From Parageobacillus caldoxylosilyticus NBRC 107762 (GTDB lineage Bacteria > Bacillota > Bacilli > Bacillales > Anoxybacillaceae), in NCBI RefSeq assembly GCF_000632715.1, contig NZ_BAWO01000001.1, positions 1 to 64,000 of the forward strand: a stretch of DNA of 64,000 bases, in the 5' to 3' direction. Below the pieces are notes generated by a model that did not search any database, was not told where the DNA came from, and was given only the letters and a program-made list of their open reading frames with translations. The position numbers were made by a program, and so were the translations under genes. Below, piece by piece: positions 1 through 8,283 of this stretch (positions are counted from its first letter, which is position 1; every line of letters begins with the position of its first letter).

Positions 1-71
1 CAGGAATGCTCCTTTCACTGTATTGCTACATATTTCGACTTGCTCTCGCCTTTTTCCTGCATTACAAATAA

Positions 72-132
72 AAAAATTTCATGAACATTTTATGAAATTT
101 TTACGATATTTATGTTGGTAGTGATAAATATC
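72..132. promoter_or_regulatory. Two tandem perfect inverted repeats upstream of SufR-like regulator
   Basis: Two perfect dyads lie side by side. The first has 11-bp arms (72-82 and 92-102, AAAAATTTCAT and its complement) around a 9-bp spacer. The second has 9-bp arms (105-113 and 124-132, GATATTTAT and its complement) around a 10-bp spacer. Their centres are about 31.5 bp apart, three helical turns. A TATAAT at 157-162 is a plausible -10 for the gene starting at 195. The arms are AT-rich, so chance is a real possibility; an operator, perhaps autoregulatory, is inference. Confidence 0.45.
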
Positions 133-194
133 ATTCCTTGCCGAAAATCATTTTATTATAATGACCATAGGAATATTATTTAGGAGGAACCGTT

Positions 195-890
195 ATGGAA
201 CAAACATTAAAAATTACAAACGTATTGGCTGACCCGACGCGCTATCATATTTACGAGTATATCGCCAAAAAACATAAGGAAGTATCTGTTCAAGAAATTG
301 CTGACGTATTTAACATCCACCCGAATGTCGCCCGTCTTCATTTAACAAAGCTGGAAGATGTCCATATGATTGTTTCCGAAACGCAAAAAACCGGAAAAGG
401 CGGACGGCCAAGCCGCCTTTACCGTCTATCGGATGAAGTCATTCAGCTTCATTTTCCGTTTCGCGATTATCAGCTCCTTGCCAAAATCGCGATTCAAGCG
501 ATGATGAAGCTTGGTGATGCGGGCAAACAGGCGCTTTACGAAACAGGAAAAAACTTTGGCAAAGAACTTGTCGTCCAGCGCATTCCACATGATCAATCCC
601 CACAGCAGCTAACGTTTGCCGAAAAAGCAGCCATCGTGAAGGAAGCAGCAGAAACGGCAGGATTTTACCCGACGTTTGAATATAATGAAAAAGAAGAAAA
701 AATATATTTACAAATTTTTAACTGTCCGTTTAAAGAAATCGCCCTTCAAACGCCGGAAGCCGTTTGCCAAATGCATCGCGCGTTTTTGCAAGGAATGTTT
801 GAAGTGCTTTTCCCAAACATAGAACTAGTAGAAATGGAGAACATGACAAACGGCTGCGATTATTGCTTGTATCGGGCAAGTTTGACCTAA
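195..890 (+). CDS. SufR-like (COG2345-type) HTH transcriptional regulator
   Basis: A 231-residue regulator. Residues 1-80 form a winged helix of the ArsR/DeoR-like type: an LADPTR helix, then a recognition region near HPNVARLHL and a GGRPSRLYRL wing. The C-terminal half carries C177, C191 with H194 three residues on, and a C221-D-Y-C224 pair. This Cys spacing resembles SufR-type regulators, which sense iron-sulfur clusters, so a 4Fe-4S ligand set is plausible but not proven. The start has a good GGAGG eight bases upstream. It is a single gene closed by a terminator at 912-947. No suf genes are in this window, so its target is unknown. The family call is fairly secure; the ligand is inference. 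Confidence 0.75.
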   Translation: MEQTLKITNVLADPTRYHIYEYIAKKHKEVSVQEIADVFNIHPNVARLHLTKLEDVHMIVSETQKTGKGGRPSRLYRLSDEVIQLHFPFRDYQLLAKIAIQAMMKLGDAGKQALYETGKNFGKELVVQRIPHDQSPQQLTFAEKAAIVKEAAETAGFYPTFEYNEKEEKIYLQIFNCPFKEIALQTPEAVCQMHRAFLQGMFEVLFPNIELVEMENMTNGCDYCLYRASLT

Positions 891-911
891 TAAAACAAGG
901 ACATGATGCAC

Positions 912-947
912 CGCTTTTCTGTCAGTATCGGCAGAAAAGCGCTTTTA
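912..947 (+). terminator. Rho-independent terminator after SufR-like gene
   Basis: Perfect 10-bp stem CGCTTTTCTG/CAGAAAAGCG with a 10-base loop followed by CTTTTAT. It ends the transcript of the regulator at 195-890. Confidence 0.75.
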
Positions 948-1083
948 TGTTCTATATAGTTGCAGCCTAATGGTTCGCCTTTTGTACCTTTTACAGAATC
1001 ATGAGGCTGCCGGATGTAAGTCTGCGCCTTGTCGCTGCCGGCAACACAACGGCACAATATGAGGGCAGATAGGGAAAGCGTTA

Positions 1084-1113
1084 TTTACATTTGCCATTAT
1101 TGTACATTATAAT
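1084..1113 (+). promoter_or_regulatory. SigA-type promoter for yqgY
   Basis: -35 TTTACA (1084-1089), 18-bp spacer, -10 TATAAT (1108-1113), 42 bp before the yqgY start codon. Confidence 0.6.
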
Positions 1114-1155
1114 AAGTAAAGATGGGGATTTGCACTTAAAAAGGAGGGATACATA

Positions 1156-1398
1156 ATGGATCGCATGTTCCGTGTCCTAGCATTTTGGACGGGAATTTTC
1201 GCAGTCATGTTTTATCTTGGGCATATGCACCAAACATCGCTTATTTTCTTTGGTCAAACCGTATTTTTCCTCTTTCTCGGTTATTTAAAATTAACAGAAA
1301 GAATGTACATTTATATTTTCGGGGCATACTTAACCATTTTCTTCGCGGCCTTTACGTATTGGACAACATTTATGATGATCCCGGGAATGGGAGAATGA
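1156..1398 (+). CDS. yqgY: YqgY, DUF2626 small membrane protein
   Basis: An 80-residue hydrophobic protein with about three predicted membrane segments and almost no soluble part, matching the length and character of YqgY/DUF2626 of Bacillales. The start MDRMFRVLAF follows an AAGGAGG eight bases upstream. An overlapping frame from 1185 is longer but has no ribosome-binding site and is rejected. It has its own promoter (1084-1113). Function is unknown in the family. Its convergent neighbour is the MidA-type methyltransferase, as in related genomes where this group sits near yqgX. Confidence 0.85.
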   Translation: MDRMFRVLAFWTGIFAVMFYLGHMHQTSLIFFGQTVFFLFLGYLKLTERMYIYIFGAYLTIFFAAFTYWTTFMMIPGMGE

Positions 1399-1445
1399 AG
1401 AACGAGCAGGAGTCTGTTTCTCCTGCTCACTCTCTTTGCCTTTCA

Positions 1446-2582
1446 TTAGGAAAACAGCAAAAACTCTTGCTGCACCCATATATCATCCCAGCAAAGCTGC
1501 ATACCTTTTTGTTGGATCATCACATGAAAGGCGCTGCTTATTCCTTCGTCCATGATCAAGGACCGAAGCGCCCGGTTTTGTCGGTTTTTAGAAGAAAATG
1601 GATTGGTGTCATCGTGTGTTACTAAATATTCCAATATTCCAGCCGCAAGCAAAAAGCGGTCCTGCCTGACGAGCGCAACATACTCCCATCCCGCCTGTTC
1701 CCCGTACATTCGCAGCGCGTCCCACTGCACGTGCGCTGTTATATCCATCTCCCCAGGATACATAAGCGGATCGGTGATGAGACGGTGGCGATAATATCCG
1801 CGCAAGCTTCCCTGCTGTCTTGCTGGCCATTGCAACTCCTTGTCCGTATAGCCGTAATCAATCGTTATCATTACACTATTCTGAAAAAACGCAGAGGTTT
1901 GCAAAAGAAACTGTTTTATCGCAAGCGGTACTTCTAAACGCTGCCCGTTCGCTAAATAAAGCTGCCGCTCATGTAAATATTGAAAAATATCTTCATTATC
2001 TAGCGGGTATTTTTCCTCGATCAGCTTGCCGTCGTTCACGGTGACAAAACATTCATATATTTTTCCATTTTCCTTTGCGATTACGTGCACCGGAAACGCA
2101 TCAAAAAATTCGTTGCTAAAAACGATTCCCGTAAACGAAGGCATATGTTGTTTGAGTTCCTTTAGATCTTTATACTGCATCACTTTTTCTGCAACATCGC
2201 CAAGCGTTTGCAGCTGCTTTGCCCGCTGGAAAGGACTTGTTTCGACAATGATATAAGATAGTTGCTTGTATGTGTGCGGACTTTTTCTCTTCCATTCCTC
2301 TAAGACCGCGCGCGCAAATTTGCCGTCTCCGCCTCCAAACTCGCAAATATGCGGCAACACGCCTCCTTTTTCTACTAAACGAAGAAAAAAAGAAGCAAAC
2401 AGCTTGCCAAATAGGTCGGAAACATAGCTGTTCGTAAAAAAGTCTCCATCTTTTCCAATTTTCGTTCTTTCGCTCATATAATACCCGCACCGTTCATCAT
2501 ATAAAGCAAGCCTCATGTAGTCGGCATACGAGATGCGCCCAAGCGGCGAGGCATAGATCGCTTCATAAATCGCCTTTGCCAT
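1446..2582 (-). CDS. MidA/NDUFAF7-family SAM-dependent methyltransferase
   Basis: A 378-residue protein of the DUF185 (MidA/NDUFAF7) methyltransferase family. The N-terminus has the family's ISYADYMRLALYDERCGYY and GDFFTNS (46-52) segments, then the SAM-binding loop CEFGGGDGKFA (80-90). Mitochondrial members methylate an arginine in complex I; the bacterial substrate is not established, so no specific reaction is assigned. The start ATG follows AAAGG at eight bases. It is transcribed alone, convergent with yqgY, and lies upstream of the terminator hairpins at 2699-2788. Confidence 0.85.
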   Translation of the reverse strand: MAKAIYEAIYASPLGRISYADYMRLALYDERCGYYMSERTKIGKDGDFFTNSYVSDLFGKLFASFFLRLVEKGGVLPHICEFGGGDGKFARAVLEEWKRKSPHTYKQLSYIIVETSPFQRAKQLQTLGDVAEKVMQYKDLKELKQHMPSFTGIVFSNEFFDAFPVHVIAKENGKIYECFVTVNDGKLIEEKYPLDNEDIFQYLHERQLYLANGQRLEVPLAIKQFLLQTSAFFQNSVMITIDYGYTDKELQWPARQQGSLRGYYRHRLITDPLMYPGEMDITAHVQWDALRMYGEQAGWEYVALVRQDRFLLAAGILEYLVTHDDTNPFSSKNRQNRALRSLIMDEGISSAFHVMIQQKGMQLCWDDIWVQQEFLLFS

Positions 2583-2616
2583 ATCTATTTCCTTTCCCGT
2601 TTTTTGTTTTTTACTA

Positions 2617-2645
2617 TTGACATAGTAAAAACGCTGTTATATTGT
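2617..2645 (+). promoter_or_regulatory. Possible SigA promoter reading into a terminator with no gene between
   Basis: TTGACA (2617-2622), 17-bp spacer, TATTGT (2640-2645). Predicted start is near 2652 and the next plus-strand feature is the terminator at 2699-2731, so any product would be an RNA of about 80 nt. An inverted repeat TATAGT/ACTATA lies just downstream. Confidence 0.4.
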
Positions 2646-2698
2646 TATAGTAGTAGCTTAACTATATCCCCTCCCATTATATGGATAGAACATCCCCC

Positions 2699-2731
2699 AA
2701 AAAACCCTTCTTTATCGAAGAAGGGTTTTTT
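2699..2731. terminator. Bidirectional terminator
   Basis: Perfect 14-bp stem AAAAAACCCTTCTT/AAGAAGGGTTTTTT with a 5-base loop and U-runs in both directions. On the minus strand it would end yqgX transcription; on the plus strand it would end a transcript from the promoter at 2617-2645. Confidence 0.8.
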
Positions 2732-2741
2732 GTTTGCGGAA

Positions 2742-2788
2742 AAGCAAACGTGTCATTTGCCAACCGCGGCCGGCACGTTTGCTTTTTT
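2742..2788. terminator. Second hairpin downstream of yqgX
   Basis: 11-bp perfect arms AAGCAAACGTG (2742-2752) and CACGTTTGCTT (2774-2784) around a GC-rich 21-base loop, with six T on the plus strand. It directly follows the yqgX stop on the minus strand, where the U-run is short. Confidence 0.5.
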
Positions 2789-2805
2789 GTGGCATTGGTT
2801 TCCTT

Positions 2806-3438
2806 TTAAAATCCATGCAAAAACGGATTTGTATCCATTTCCGCTCCGATTGTTGTCTCCCGCCCATGTCCGGATAATACTACTGTTTCCTCTGGCAATG
2901 TAAGCAGCTTATCGTGGATGCTGCGCAATAGCTGTTCATGGTTTCCTCCCGGCAAATCGGTGCGTCCAATACTTCCAGCAAAAAGTACATCTCCGGAAAA
3001 CACCGCTTCAATCTCTTTGCAATAGTAAGAAATGCTGCCCGGCGAATGTCCAGGTGTTTCCAGTAAATCAAAGGCAAACGCTCCGATTTGCAACGTTTGT
3101 TCTCCCGTTATGCATGTCGGTTCACATCGGACGATGACTTGACCTCCGCCGAAATATGCCGACCCGTTTAAAGCAGGATCGGTTAGCCACTCTTTTTCTC
3201 TCTCATGGATATAAATTGGAAGCTCCCATCGCGCTCTCACTTCATGAATGCCGCCGATATGGTCGAAATGAGCATGGGTTAATAAAATCGCCAGCGGAGT
3301 GAGCTGCTGTTTTTCAATATACCCGACAATTTTATCCCCCTCTGCGCCCGGATCAAAGATGACACAAGTACCATCCGTATGGGATAGTATGTAGGCGTTG
3401 GCCTGAATCGGTCCGACTGGAATGCGCTCCCACTTCAT
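2806..3438 (-). CDS. yqgX: YqgX, metallo-beta-lactamase-fold hydrolase (glyoxalase II-like)
   Basis: A 210-residue MBL-fold hydrolase. The zinc motif THAHFDH gives H55, H57, D59 and H60; further ligands lie in ETPGHSPGS and the C-terminal LSGHGRET. Members of this branch act as hydroxyacylglutathione-hydrolase-like thioesterases, but Bacilli use bacillithiol, so the true thiol substrate is uncertain. I chose the ATG at 3438 because GGAGGAGGAATAATC precedes it; a start nine codons upstream lacks a site. It is a single gene, ended by hairpins at 2699-2788. Confidence 0.88.
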   Translation of the reverse strand: MKWERIPVGPIQANAYILSHTDGTCVIFDPGAEGDKIVGYIEKQQLTPLAILLTHAHFDHIGGIHEVRARWELPIYIHEREKEWLTDPALNGSAYFGGGQVIVRCEPTCITGEQTLQIGAFAFDLLETPGHSPGSISYYCKEIEAVFSGDVLFAGSIGRTDLPGGNHEQLLRSIHDKLLTLPEETVVLSGHGRETTIGAEMDTNPFLHGF

Positions 3439-3884
3439 GATTATTCCTCCTCCATTTGTTGGCACTATATCGTTTCTACTATGCCGGCAAAAACGTCACT
3501 ATCTCCTAGACGTATCTTTCCAAATCGCTATACCGCTAATTACTATTATTTTATCGCAACATGGCCAAGTTTGTCATTTCGCTCATGTCCTTTACCAAAC
3601 CATTCTAAATAAGAACAGAATAATATAGAAGAAAGTGGGACACAATGATGATAAATGCAAGAACGCTTCCGCCTCTTCTCCCGTCCTGGAAAAGCACATA
3701 ACCAAACATGATGGTAGAACTGTCCGTTATTTCGAACCGCCTAAAAAATTGCCGATGCATATCGTATGTTGATTCCTATTTTTGACCTCGACAAATAAAT
3801 AAAAAAAGATTACAATGAAAAAGAATTAGTCGGTTTCTTACATAAATTTTATCACAAGGATTTATTTCACAAGGGGGTAAGACA
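3439..3884. other. 446-bp intergenic region between yqgX and yqgW
   Basis: Holds the yqgX leader on one side and the yqgW promoter (3788-3816) on the other. The middle (about 3480-3780) has several short plus-strand frames, the best starting at 3646, but none has a good ribosome-binding site or protein-like composition. I see no RNA gene or repeat. Confidence 0.6.
3788..3816 (+). promoter_or_regulatory. SigA-type promoter for yqgW
   Basis: TCGACA (3788-3793), 17-bp A-rich spacer, TACAAT (3811-3816), about 70 bp before the yqgW start. Confidence 0.6.
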
Positions 3885-4061
3885 ATGGGAACAGTCATTA
3901 TTTTTGCATTAGTAGCGCTGTTGGCGCTTTACGGAATTGTGCGCACCTTGCGCGAGAAAAATATACTTGGGTTTCTTTTCGGACTTGGCGCCTTCGCCGT
4001 ATTCGGCTGGTTTACCGTTATGACAATATTGCATCACGGTTTTCCAACAGGCACGCATTAA
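3885..4061 (+). CDS. yqgW: YqgW, DUF2759 small membrane protein
   Basis: A 58-residue protein beginning MGTVIIFALVALLALYGIV, with two hydrophobic segments (about 2-19 and 28-48) around a charged TLREKN turn, ending HHGFPTGTH. Length and pattern match YqgW/DUF2759. An AAGGGGG site lies eight bases before the ATG. It has a promoter at 3788-3816 and a terminator at 4064-4097, so it is one transcription unit. Function unknown. Confidence 0.8.
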   Translation: MGTVIIFALVALLALYGIVRTLREKNILGFLFGLGAFAVFGWFTVMTILHHGFPTGTH

Positions 4062-4063
4062 AG

Positions 4064-4097
4064 CGCAAGAGGCATTTCCAAAGCCTCTTGCGTTTTT
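4064..4097 (+). terminator. Terminator of yqgW
   Basis: 10-bp stem CGCAAGAGGC/GCCTCTTGCG followed by TTTTTA. Confidence 0.8.
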
Positions 4098-4108
4098 ATT
4101 TCTTTGCT

Positions 4109-5272
4109 TCATGCCATATACAACGCCGCCAGAAAAATGCCGAGACTATCTTCATAAATCTCAGTAAATTGGGAAATTGGCAACGGATTTACTCCTTCTC
4201 CTAGTTCCACCGTGTATCCTCTTCGTCTCCATGTTTGAATAAACCAGTCGCGATACCCAGCATGGCTGTCGATATACCGTACGGCTCGATAGCCGCTTGC
4301 TTTGGCAAACTCATTCACGGTTTCTTCCGCTTCCGGCGGTTCCAGTCCTTCGTACCCCCAATATATTTCTTTTCCTTGTGTGTGAAAGGCTAAAATCATG
4401 GAAAAATCGCTTTCCTCGGTCAATGCGGCCATCGCTTTTGTTTCCGGTTCTGTGAGCGGCGCGAACCCTGGAAAATCGCGAGGCGCCGGTGCTTTTGGAA
4501 CTTTGCGGGCCTGCTCCACCTCCCATTTGGCCGGAAATTGATTATTTAAATCAATGCCGCGGATATTTGCCTTCCACTGTGAAAAATCATAAGATCCTTC
4601 GTTCATGCAGATCACTTCGCTCCGATATGGCTCTTGTTCCGGCGGTCCGTGCAAAACAAGGTTCACTCCATCAGGATTGACCATCGGCACAACGGAAAGC
4701 GTCACCTTGTTATAATAGTCTAGCATTCGATGGCCGCGCAGCGTTTGATCGTTTGTCACTGCCAGCAAATATTCATTCAAAAAGGTCATAATTACCGCCG
4801 TTGTAATCCATTCATTGGCATGAAAAGACCCATTGAAATGGACGCGGATCGGCCCGCGGCCAATCTGCAGCTCGATTAATGGCAATCCGAGCACACTATA
4901 TCCAATCGTTCGTGTTCGCACAAACGGAAAATAGCGGCAAAGTGTCTTGATATCCTGCTGCAGCGTGGAAAAATCGTACGCTTTTTGCCCTTGAACCACG
5001 CGGGAAACGATCCGCTTGGGCAGCTGCACTTCCCCGCTTGTGATCTTCGTTGTACCTTTCATGCGCTGCAATGCCATTTCGTGTACGGAAAAAAAGCCGG
5101 CCAGCTCTTCCCATGATTGGACCGCATCATATCCCGGAATGCAAACAACCTCTCCCAGCTTCAAATGTTCGTTTTTGATATGCGGGTTGGCGTCCACCAA
5201 TAACTCGTAAGGCACAGAAAACCATTCGCTGTACATGGCCAGCGTATCGCCCAAGGAAGCATATATATTCAA
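4109..5272 (-). CDS. yqgT: YqgT, M14 gamma-D-glutamyl-(L)-meso-diaminopimelate peptidase with LysM
   Basis: A 387-residue peptidoglycan peptidase. Residues 1-48 are a LysM-like module (SLGDTLAMYSEWFSVP ... EVVCIPG) that binds cell wall. The rest is an M14 carboxypeptidase-type domain with zinc ligands H151 and E154 in FHANEW, H297 in AFHTQG, and the catalytic glutamate near YTVELG (356). It resembles B. sphaericus endopeptidase I and B. subtilis YqgT. The start is TTG at 5272, nine bases after AGGAG. There is no signal peptide, as for endopeptidase I. Its own upstream space is short after glcK's terminator. Confidence 0.9.
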   Translation of the reverse strand: MNIYASLGDTLAMYSEWFSVPYELLVDANPHIKNEHLKLGEVVCIPGYDAVQSWEELAGFFSVHEMALQRMKGTTKITSGEVQLPKRIVSRVVQGQKAYDFSTLQQDIKTLCRYFPFVRTRTIGYSVLGLPLIELQIGRGPIRVHFNGSFHANEWITTAVIMTFLNEYLLAVTNDQTLRGHRMLDYYNKVTLSVVPMVNPDGVNLVLHGPPEQEPYRSEVICMNEGSYDFSQWKANIRGIDLNNQFPAKWEVEQARKVPKAPAPRDFPGFAPLTEPETKAMAALTEESDFSMILAFHTQGKEIYWGYEGLEPPEAEETVNEFAKASGYRAVRYIDSHAGYRDWFIQTWRRRGYTVELGEGVNPLPISQFTEIYEDSLGIFLAALYMA

Positions 5273-5337
5273 ACGCCGTCTCTCCTTCCTTCTATTCTAC
5301 CTTCAACATATGAGACAGAACGACGAAAAATGAAAAA

Positions 5338-5382
5338 TAAAAAACGATTCATCGAATAATCAGCCTTTCGATGAACCGTTTT
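5338..5382 (-). terminator. Terminator of glcK
   Basis: On the minus strand AAAACGGTTCATCGAA pairs with TTCGATGAATCGTTTT (one G-U), followed by a TTATTTTTC run. Confidence 0.7.
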
Positions 5383-5398
5383 AGACATAGATATCCTT

Positions 5399-6355
5399 TT
5401 ATGCTGGCAATGACGTTTTGGCCAGCCATGCGCTGCCGATAACTCCCGCATCATTGCCAAGCGTCGCCAATACAATCGCTGCGCCTTCAGCAACGCGCGG
5501 AAACGCAAAGCGGCGGAAATGGGTGGTGACACGTTCTACTAATATATTCCCCGCCTTCGAAACCCCGCCGCCAATGACAATTTTCTCCGGATTGGAAACA
5601 TTGGCAGCATTCGCTAACGCTAAGCCAAGATAGAACGTTACTTCTTCGACAATTTCTAAAGCCAATGCATCTTCTGCTTTCGCGGCGTCAAATACTGCCT
5701 TAGCCGTTACAGCGTCAGGGCGAAGCAGCGTCTGCCGGTCCGATGTTGCTAATTTTTCTTTTGCGATCCTTACAATTCCCGTGGCCGAAGCGATGGTTTC
5801 CAAACAGCCGCTTTTTCCGCAATTGCACGGTGCCCCGCCGCTTGGAATCATCGTCATATGGCCGATTTCGCCGCCGGCGCCATTGACGCCATGCACAATT
5901 TGGCCGTTGGCAATCACTCCGCCCCCGACACCAGTGCCAAGCGTAACGCAAATCAAATCGCGCGCTCCACTGCCAGCCCCCTTCCACATTTCGCCAAGAG
6001 CAGCGATATTCGCATCATTATCTACCGCGACAGGAAGAGACATTTCCCTCTCTAATTCTTCTTTCAACGGGTAATTTTTCCAGCCTAGGTTCACTGCTTC
6101 ATAAAGCATTCCCGTTTCCATATGCACCGGTCCCGGCGCACCGATGCCAATGGCTAAAAGCCGGTCTTTGTTTTCCCCTAAACGATGCAATGTTTCTTGC
6201 AGTGATCGGGAGATATGTTTGACAATGTTTTTTCCTTGATTCGAAAGATCAGTATCAATTTCCCATTTATGTACAATATCCCCGTCTGTCGTTACAAAGG
6301 CCATTTTTGTCGTTGTGCCGCCCAAGTCGACGCCAACAAGCCATTTTTCTGCCAT
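5399..6355 (-). CDS. glcK: Glucokinase (ROK family)
   Basis: A 318-residue ROK kinase that phosphorylates glucose with ATP. The phosphate loop DLGGTTTK lies at 10-17, the sugar-binding NDAN at 113-116, EIGH at 163-166, and the ROK zinc cluster CNCGKSGCLE at 177-186. Length equals B. subtilis GlcK. It lies 7 bp after yqgQ on the same strand, the conserved yqgQ-glcK pair; its weak Shine-Dalgarno overlaps the yqgQ stop, so translational coupling is likely. Confidence 0.97.
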   Translation of the reverse strand: MAEKWLVGVDLGGTTTKMAFVTTDGDIVHKWEIDTDLSNQGKNIVKHISRSLQETLHRLGENKDRLLAIGIGAPGPVHMETGMLYEAVNLGWKNYPLKEELEREMSLPVAVDNDANIAALGEMWKGAGSGARDLICVTLGTGVGGGVIANGQIVHGVNGAGGEIGHMTMIPSGGAPCNCGKSGCLETIASATGIVRIAKEKLATSDRQTLLRPDAVTAKAVFDAAKAEDALALEIVEEVTFYLGLALANAANVSNPEKIVIGGGVSKAGNILVERVTTHFRRFAFPRVAEGAAIVLATLGNDAGVIGSAWLAKTSLPA

Positions 6356-6362
6356 CGTCTCT

Positions 6363-6575
6363 TCATTCCTTTTTCATTCGTTTTTCTCTTTCGATCTGCG
6401 CCTCATGCCGCAAAATAAAAAGCGCCATTTGAAAATCTTTTACGTCAATCAATTGCGATTGGTATAACTCTTTTAACTCTTCTTCCATCAACTCTAAGTC
6501 GGCTAGACGGTCTCCTACATAGATGATCGTCCCAAACCGTTTTAAAAGCTGCTGTACGTCATAGACCGTTTTCAT
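6363..6575 (-). CDS. yqgQ: YqgQ, DUF910 family protein
   Basis: A 70-residue, mostly helical, acidic protein beginning MKTVYDVQQLLKRFG and ending in a basic tail; matches YqgQ/DUF910 in length and in linkage to glcK. I chose the ATG at 6575 because GGTG lies six bases upstream; in-frame GTG codons slightly further upstream are less likely. The family folds as a small three-helix protein without known function. Confidence 0.85.
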   Translation of the reverse strand: MKTVYDVQQLLKRFGTIIYVGDRLADLELMEEELKELYQSQLIDVKDFQMALFILRHEAQIEREKRMKKE

Positions 6576-6652
6576 TATTTTCACCTGCACCTCTTTTTAC
6601 CCAATATAAATGTATAAACAAACCACTGCTTCCGTCAAGCAGGAAAAAAGAA

Positions 6653-6691
6653 AAACAGGCTGCTTGAGCAAAACGCTCGCATAGCCTGTTT
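6653..6691 (-). terminator. Terminator of the SpoVAF-like gene
   Basis: 9-bp stem AAACAGGCT/AGCCTGTTT on the minus strand with a 21-base loop, followed by TTCTTTTTT. Confidence 0.7.
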
Positions 6692-8154
6692 CACCGGTCC
6701 GGATCGCGCGGATGCAGCACGGTCGGCCGCCGGTTTTTCAGCGGCATCGGGGAGCGGATGAGCACATCGCGCATCGCCCGATAGGAAAAAGGAATAAACG
6801 GCCATAAATACGGCACGCCGAACGAGTTCATGCGCGCAAGGCCAATGATCCACATCGCAATGCCAACCACATAGCCGTATAGATCCAATACTCCGCTCAA
6901 AACTAACAACCCAATTCTAACAAGACGATTGGCAAGCCCCATTTCATAGCTTGGTGTCGCGAAACTCCCAATAGCAGCAATCGAAAAATATAAAATTACT
7001 TCGTTCGAAAACAGACCGACTTCTACCGCAATTCCGCCGATCATCAGCGCGGCGACCAACCCCAGTGCCGTCGCTAAAGATGAAGGGGTATGGATCGCCG
7101 CCATCCTCAGCATATCAAGGCCAATTTCAATCATGATAATTTGCGCAAATAACGGAATATCACCCAGTTTTGCCTTCGCTAAAAAAGAGAGGGACGACGG
7201 CAATAACTGCGGTTCTGTCATCATTAAATACCAAAGCGGCAATAGAAAAATAGAAGCCCAAACCGCTAAAAAGCGCACAAGCCGCAAATAGGCGCCAACA
7301 ATCGGCTTGTTGCGGTATTCCTCGGCGTGCTGGAGATGGTGCCAAAACGTCGCAGGCGTAATTAACACACTTGGCGAACCATCGACAATGACGAGCACAT
7401 GACCTTCATATAAATGCGCCGCCGCCGTATCCGGACGTTCCGTATAGCGGACTACTGGATACGGATTCCAATGCCTTCCTGAAATAAACTCTTCCACTGT
7501 TTTCTCCGCCATTACCAGCCCATCAGTATCAATTTTGGCAATCGATTGTTTCACACGCTCGACTAATTCCGGATCGGCGATTTCTTCAATATAGCAAATG
7601 CAAATATCGGTCCTCGAGCGGCGTGCCACTTGCAAATATTCCATGCGCAAAGATGGGTCGCGGACGCGGCGGCGAATCAGCGCCGTATTGAATACAAGCG
7701 TTTCAACAAAGCCATCGCGCGCCCCGCGCACGACCCGTTCATTATCCGGCTCTTGCGGACCGCGAACCGGATATGTACGCGCATCAATCAAAATAATATA
7801 ATCGACGCCGTCTACCACCAACGCAGTCGGCCCGGCGAGCACCGCACCGACCGCTTCTTCCAGATCATTGGTTTTGCTTAACTCTACGTACGGAATATAC
7901 GTTTTTAATAGTTGTTCAAGCGGATGTATCTGCAATTCTTCTTTTTCGAGAAACGATAATCTTCTCATTAAATAATGTAAAATATCGTCTTTGACAAACC
8001 CATCGATCATAAAAAACGACATTGCCCTTCCCGCATACTCGACGTCAAGCTGTATGACATCAAAACTCTTCCCGACGCCAAGCCTTTGCTGCAAATAGGC
8101 AATATTGTCTTGTATGTTCCGGGAAACGAACCGTTTGTTTCTGCTTTTTTCCAA
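6691..8154 (-). CDS. GerA-family spore germination protein, SpoVAF-like
   Basis: A 487-residue GerA/SpoVAF-family membrane protein. The N-terminal soluble half has the family segments IQLDVEYAGR and FFMIDGFVKDD close to the start, then VVRGARDGFVETLVFNTALIRRR (cut here for length), and RVKQSIAKIDTDGL. From about residue 285 there are four to five membrane segments and a short basic tail. The VEYAG/DGFVKDD segments point to SpoVAF more than to nutrient-receptor A subunits. SpoVAF-type proteins work in the spore inner membrane and amplify germination. The TTG at 8154 follows AGGTGGG at seven bases and is preferred over an ATG 13 codons earlier. No B or C subunit is adjacent, so it is an orphan. 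Confidence 0.85.
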   Translation of the reverse strand: MEKSRNKRFVSRNIQDNIAYLQQRLGVGKSFDVIQLDVEYAGRAMSFFMIDGFVKDDILHYLMRRLSFLEKEELQIHPLEQLLKTYIPYVELSKTNDLEEAVGAVLAGPTALVVDGVDYIILIDARTYPVRGPQEPDNERVVRGARDGFVETLVFNTALIRRRVRDPSLRMEYLQVARRSRTDICICYIEEIADPELVERVKQSIAKIDTDGLVMAEKTVEEFISGRHWNPYPVVRYTERPDTAAAHLYEGHVLVIVDGSPSVLITPATFWHHLQHAEEYRNKPIVGAYLRLVRFLAVWASIFLLPLWYLMMTEPQLLPSSLSFLAKAKLGDIPLFAQIIMIEIGLDMLRMAAIHTPSSLATALGLVAALMIGGIAVEVGLFSNEVILYFSIAAIGSFATPSYEMGLANRLVRIGLLVLSGVLDLYGYVVGIAMWIIGLARMNSFGVPYLWPFIPFSYRAMRDVLIRSPMPLKNRRPTVLHPRDPDR

Positions 8155-8283
8155 TGTGATCCCACCTGCATTTCCTTGCAATCTTGATACCATTCATCTT
8201 TGACAGCCGCAAACAAATTCATACATAAATTTGCCTTTGTAAGCATATATTGGTGAAAACCTTGTCCATCGTGGGGGGGTTCT

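Noticed and set aside
87-92. CRISPR-like or repeat array anywhere in the window
   Set aside because: The only short repeats found are promoter boxes, operators and terminator stems; there are no regularly spaced long repeats.
969-1073. Two short frames (30 and 23 codons) between the regulator and yqgY
   Set aside because: Neither has a ribosome-binding site or recognisable sequence; the region follows a terminator.
1185-1625. 146-codon frame overlapping yqgY and the end of the MidA-type gene
   Set aside because: No ribosome-binding site, crosses the convergent gene end, and composition is unlike a protein; yqgY in the other frame has a strong site and family match.
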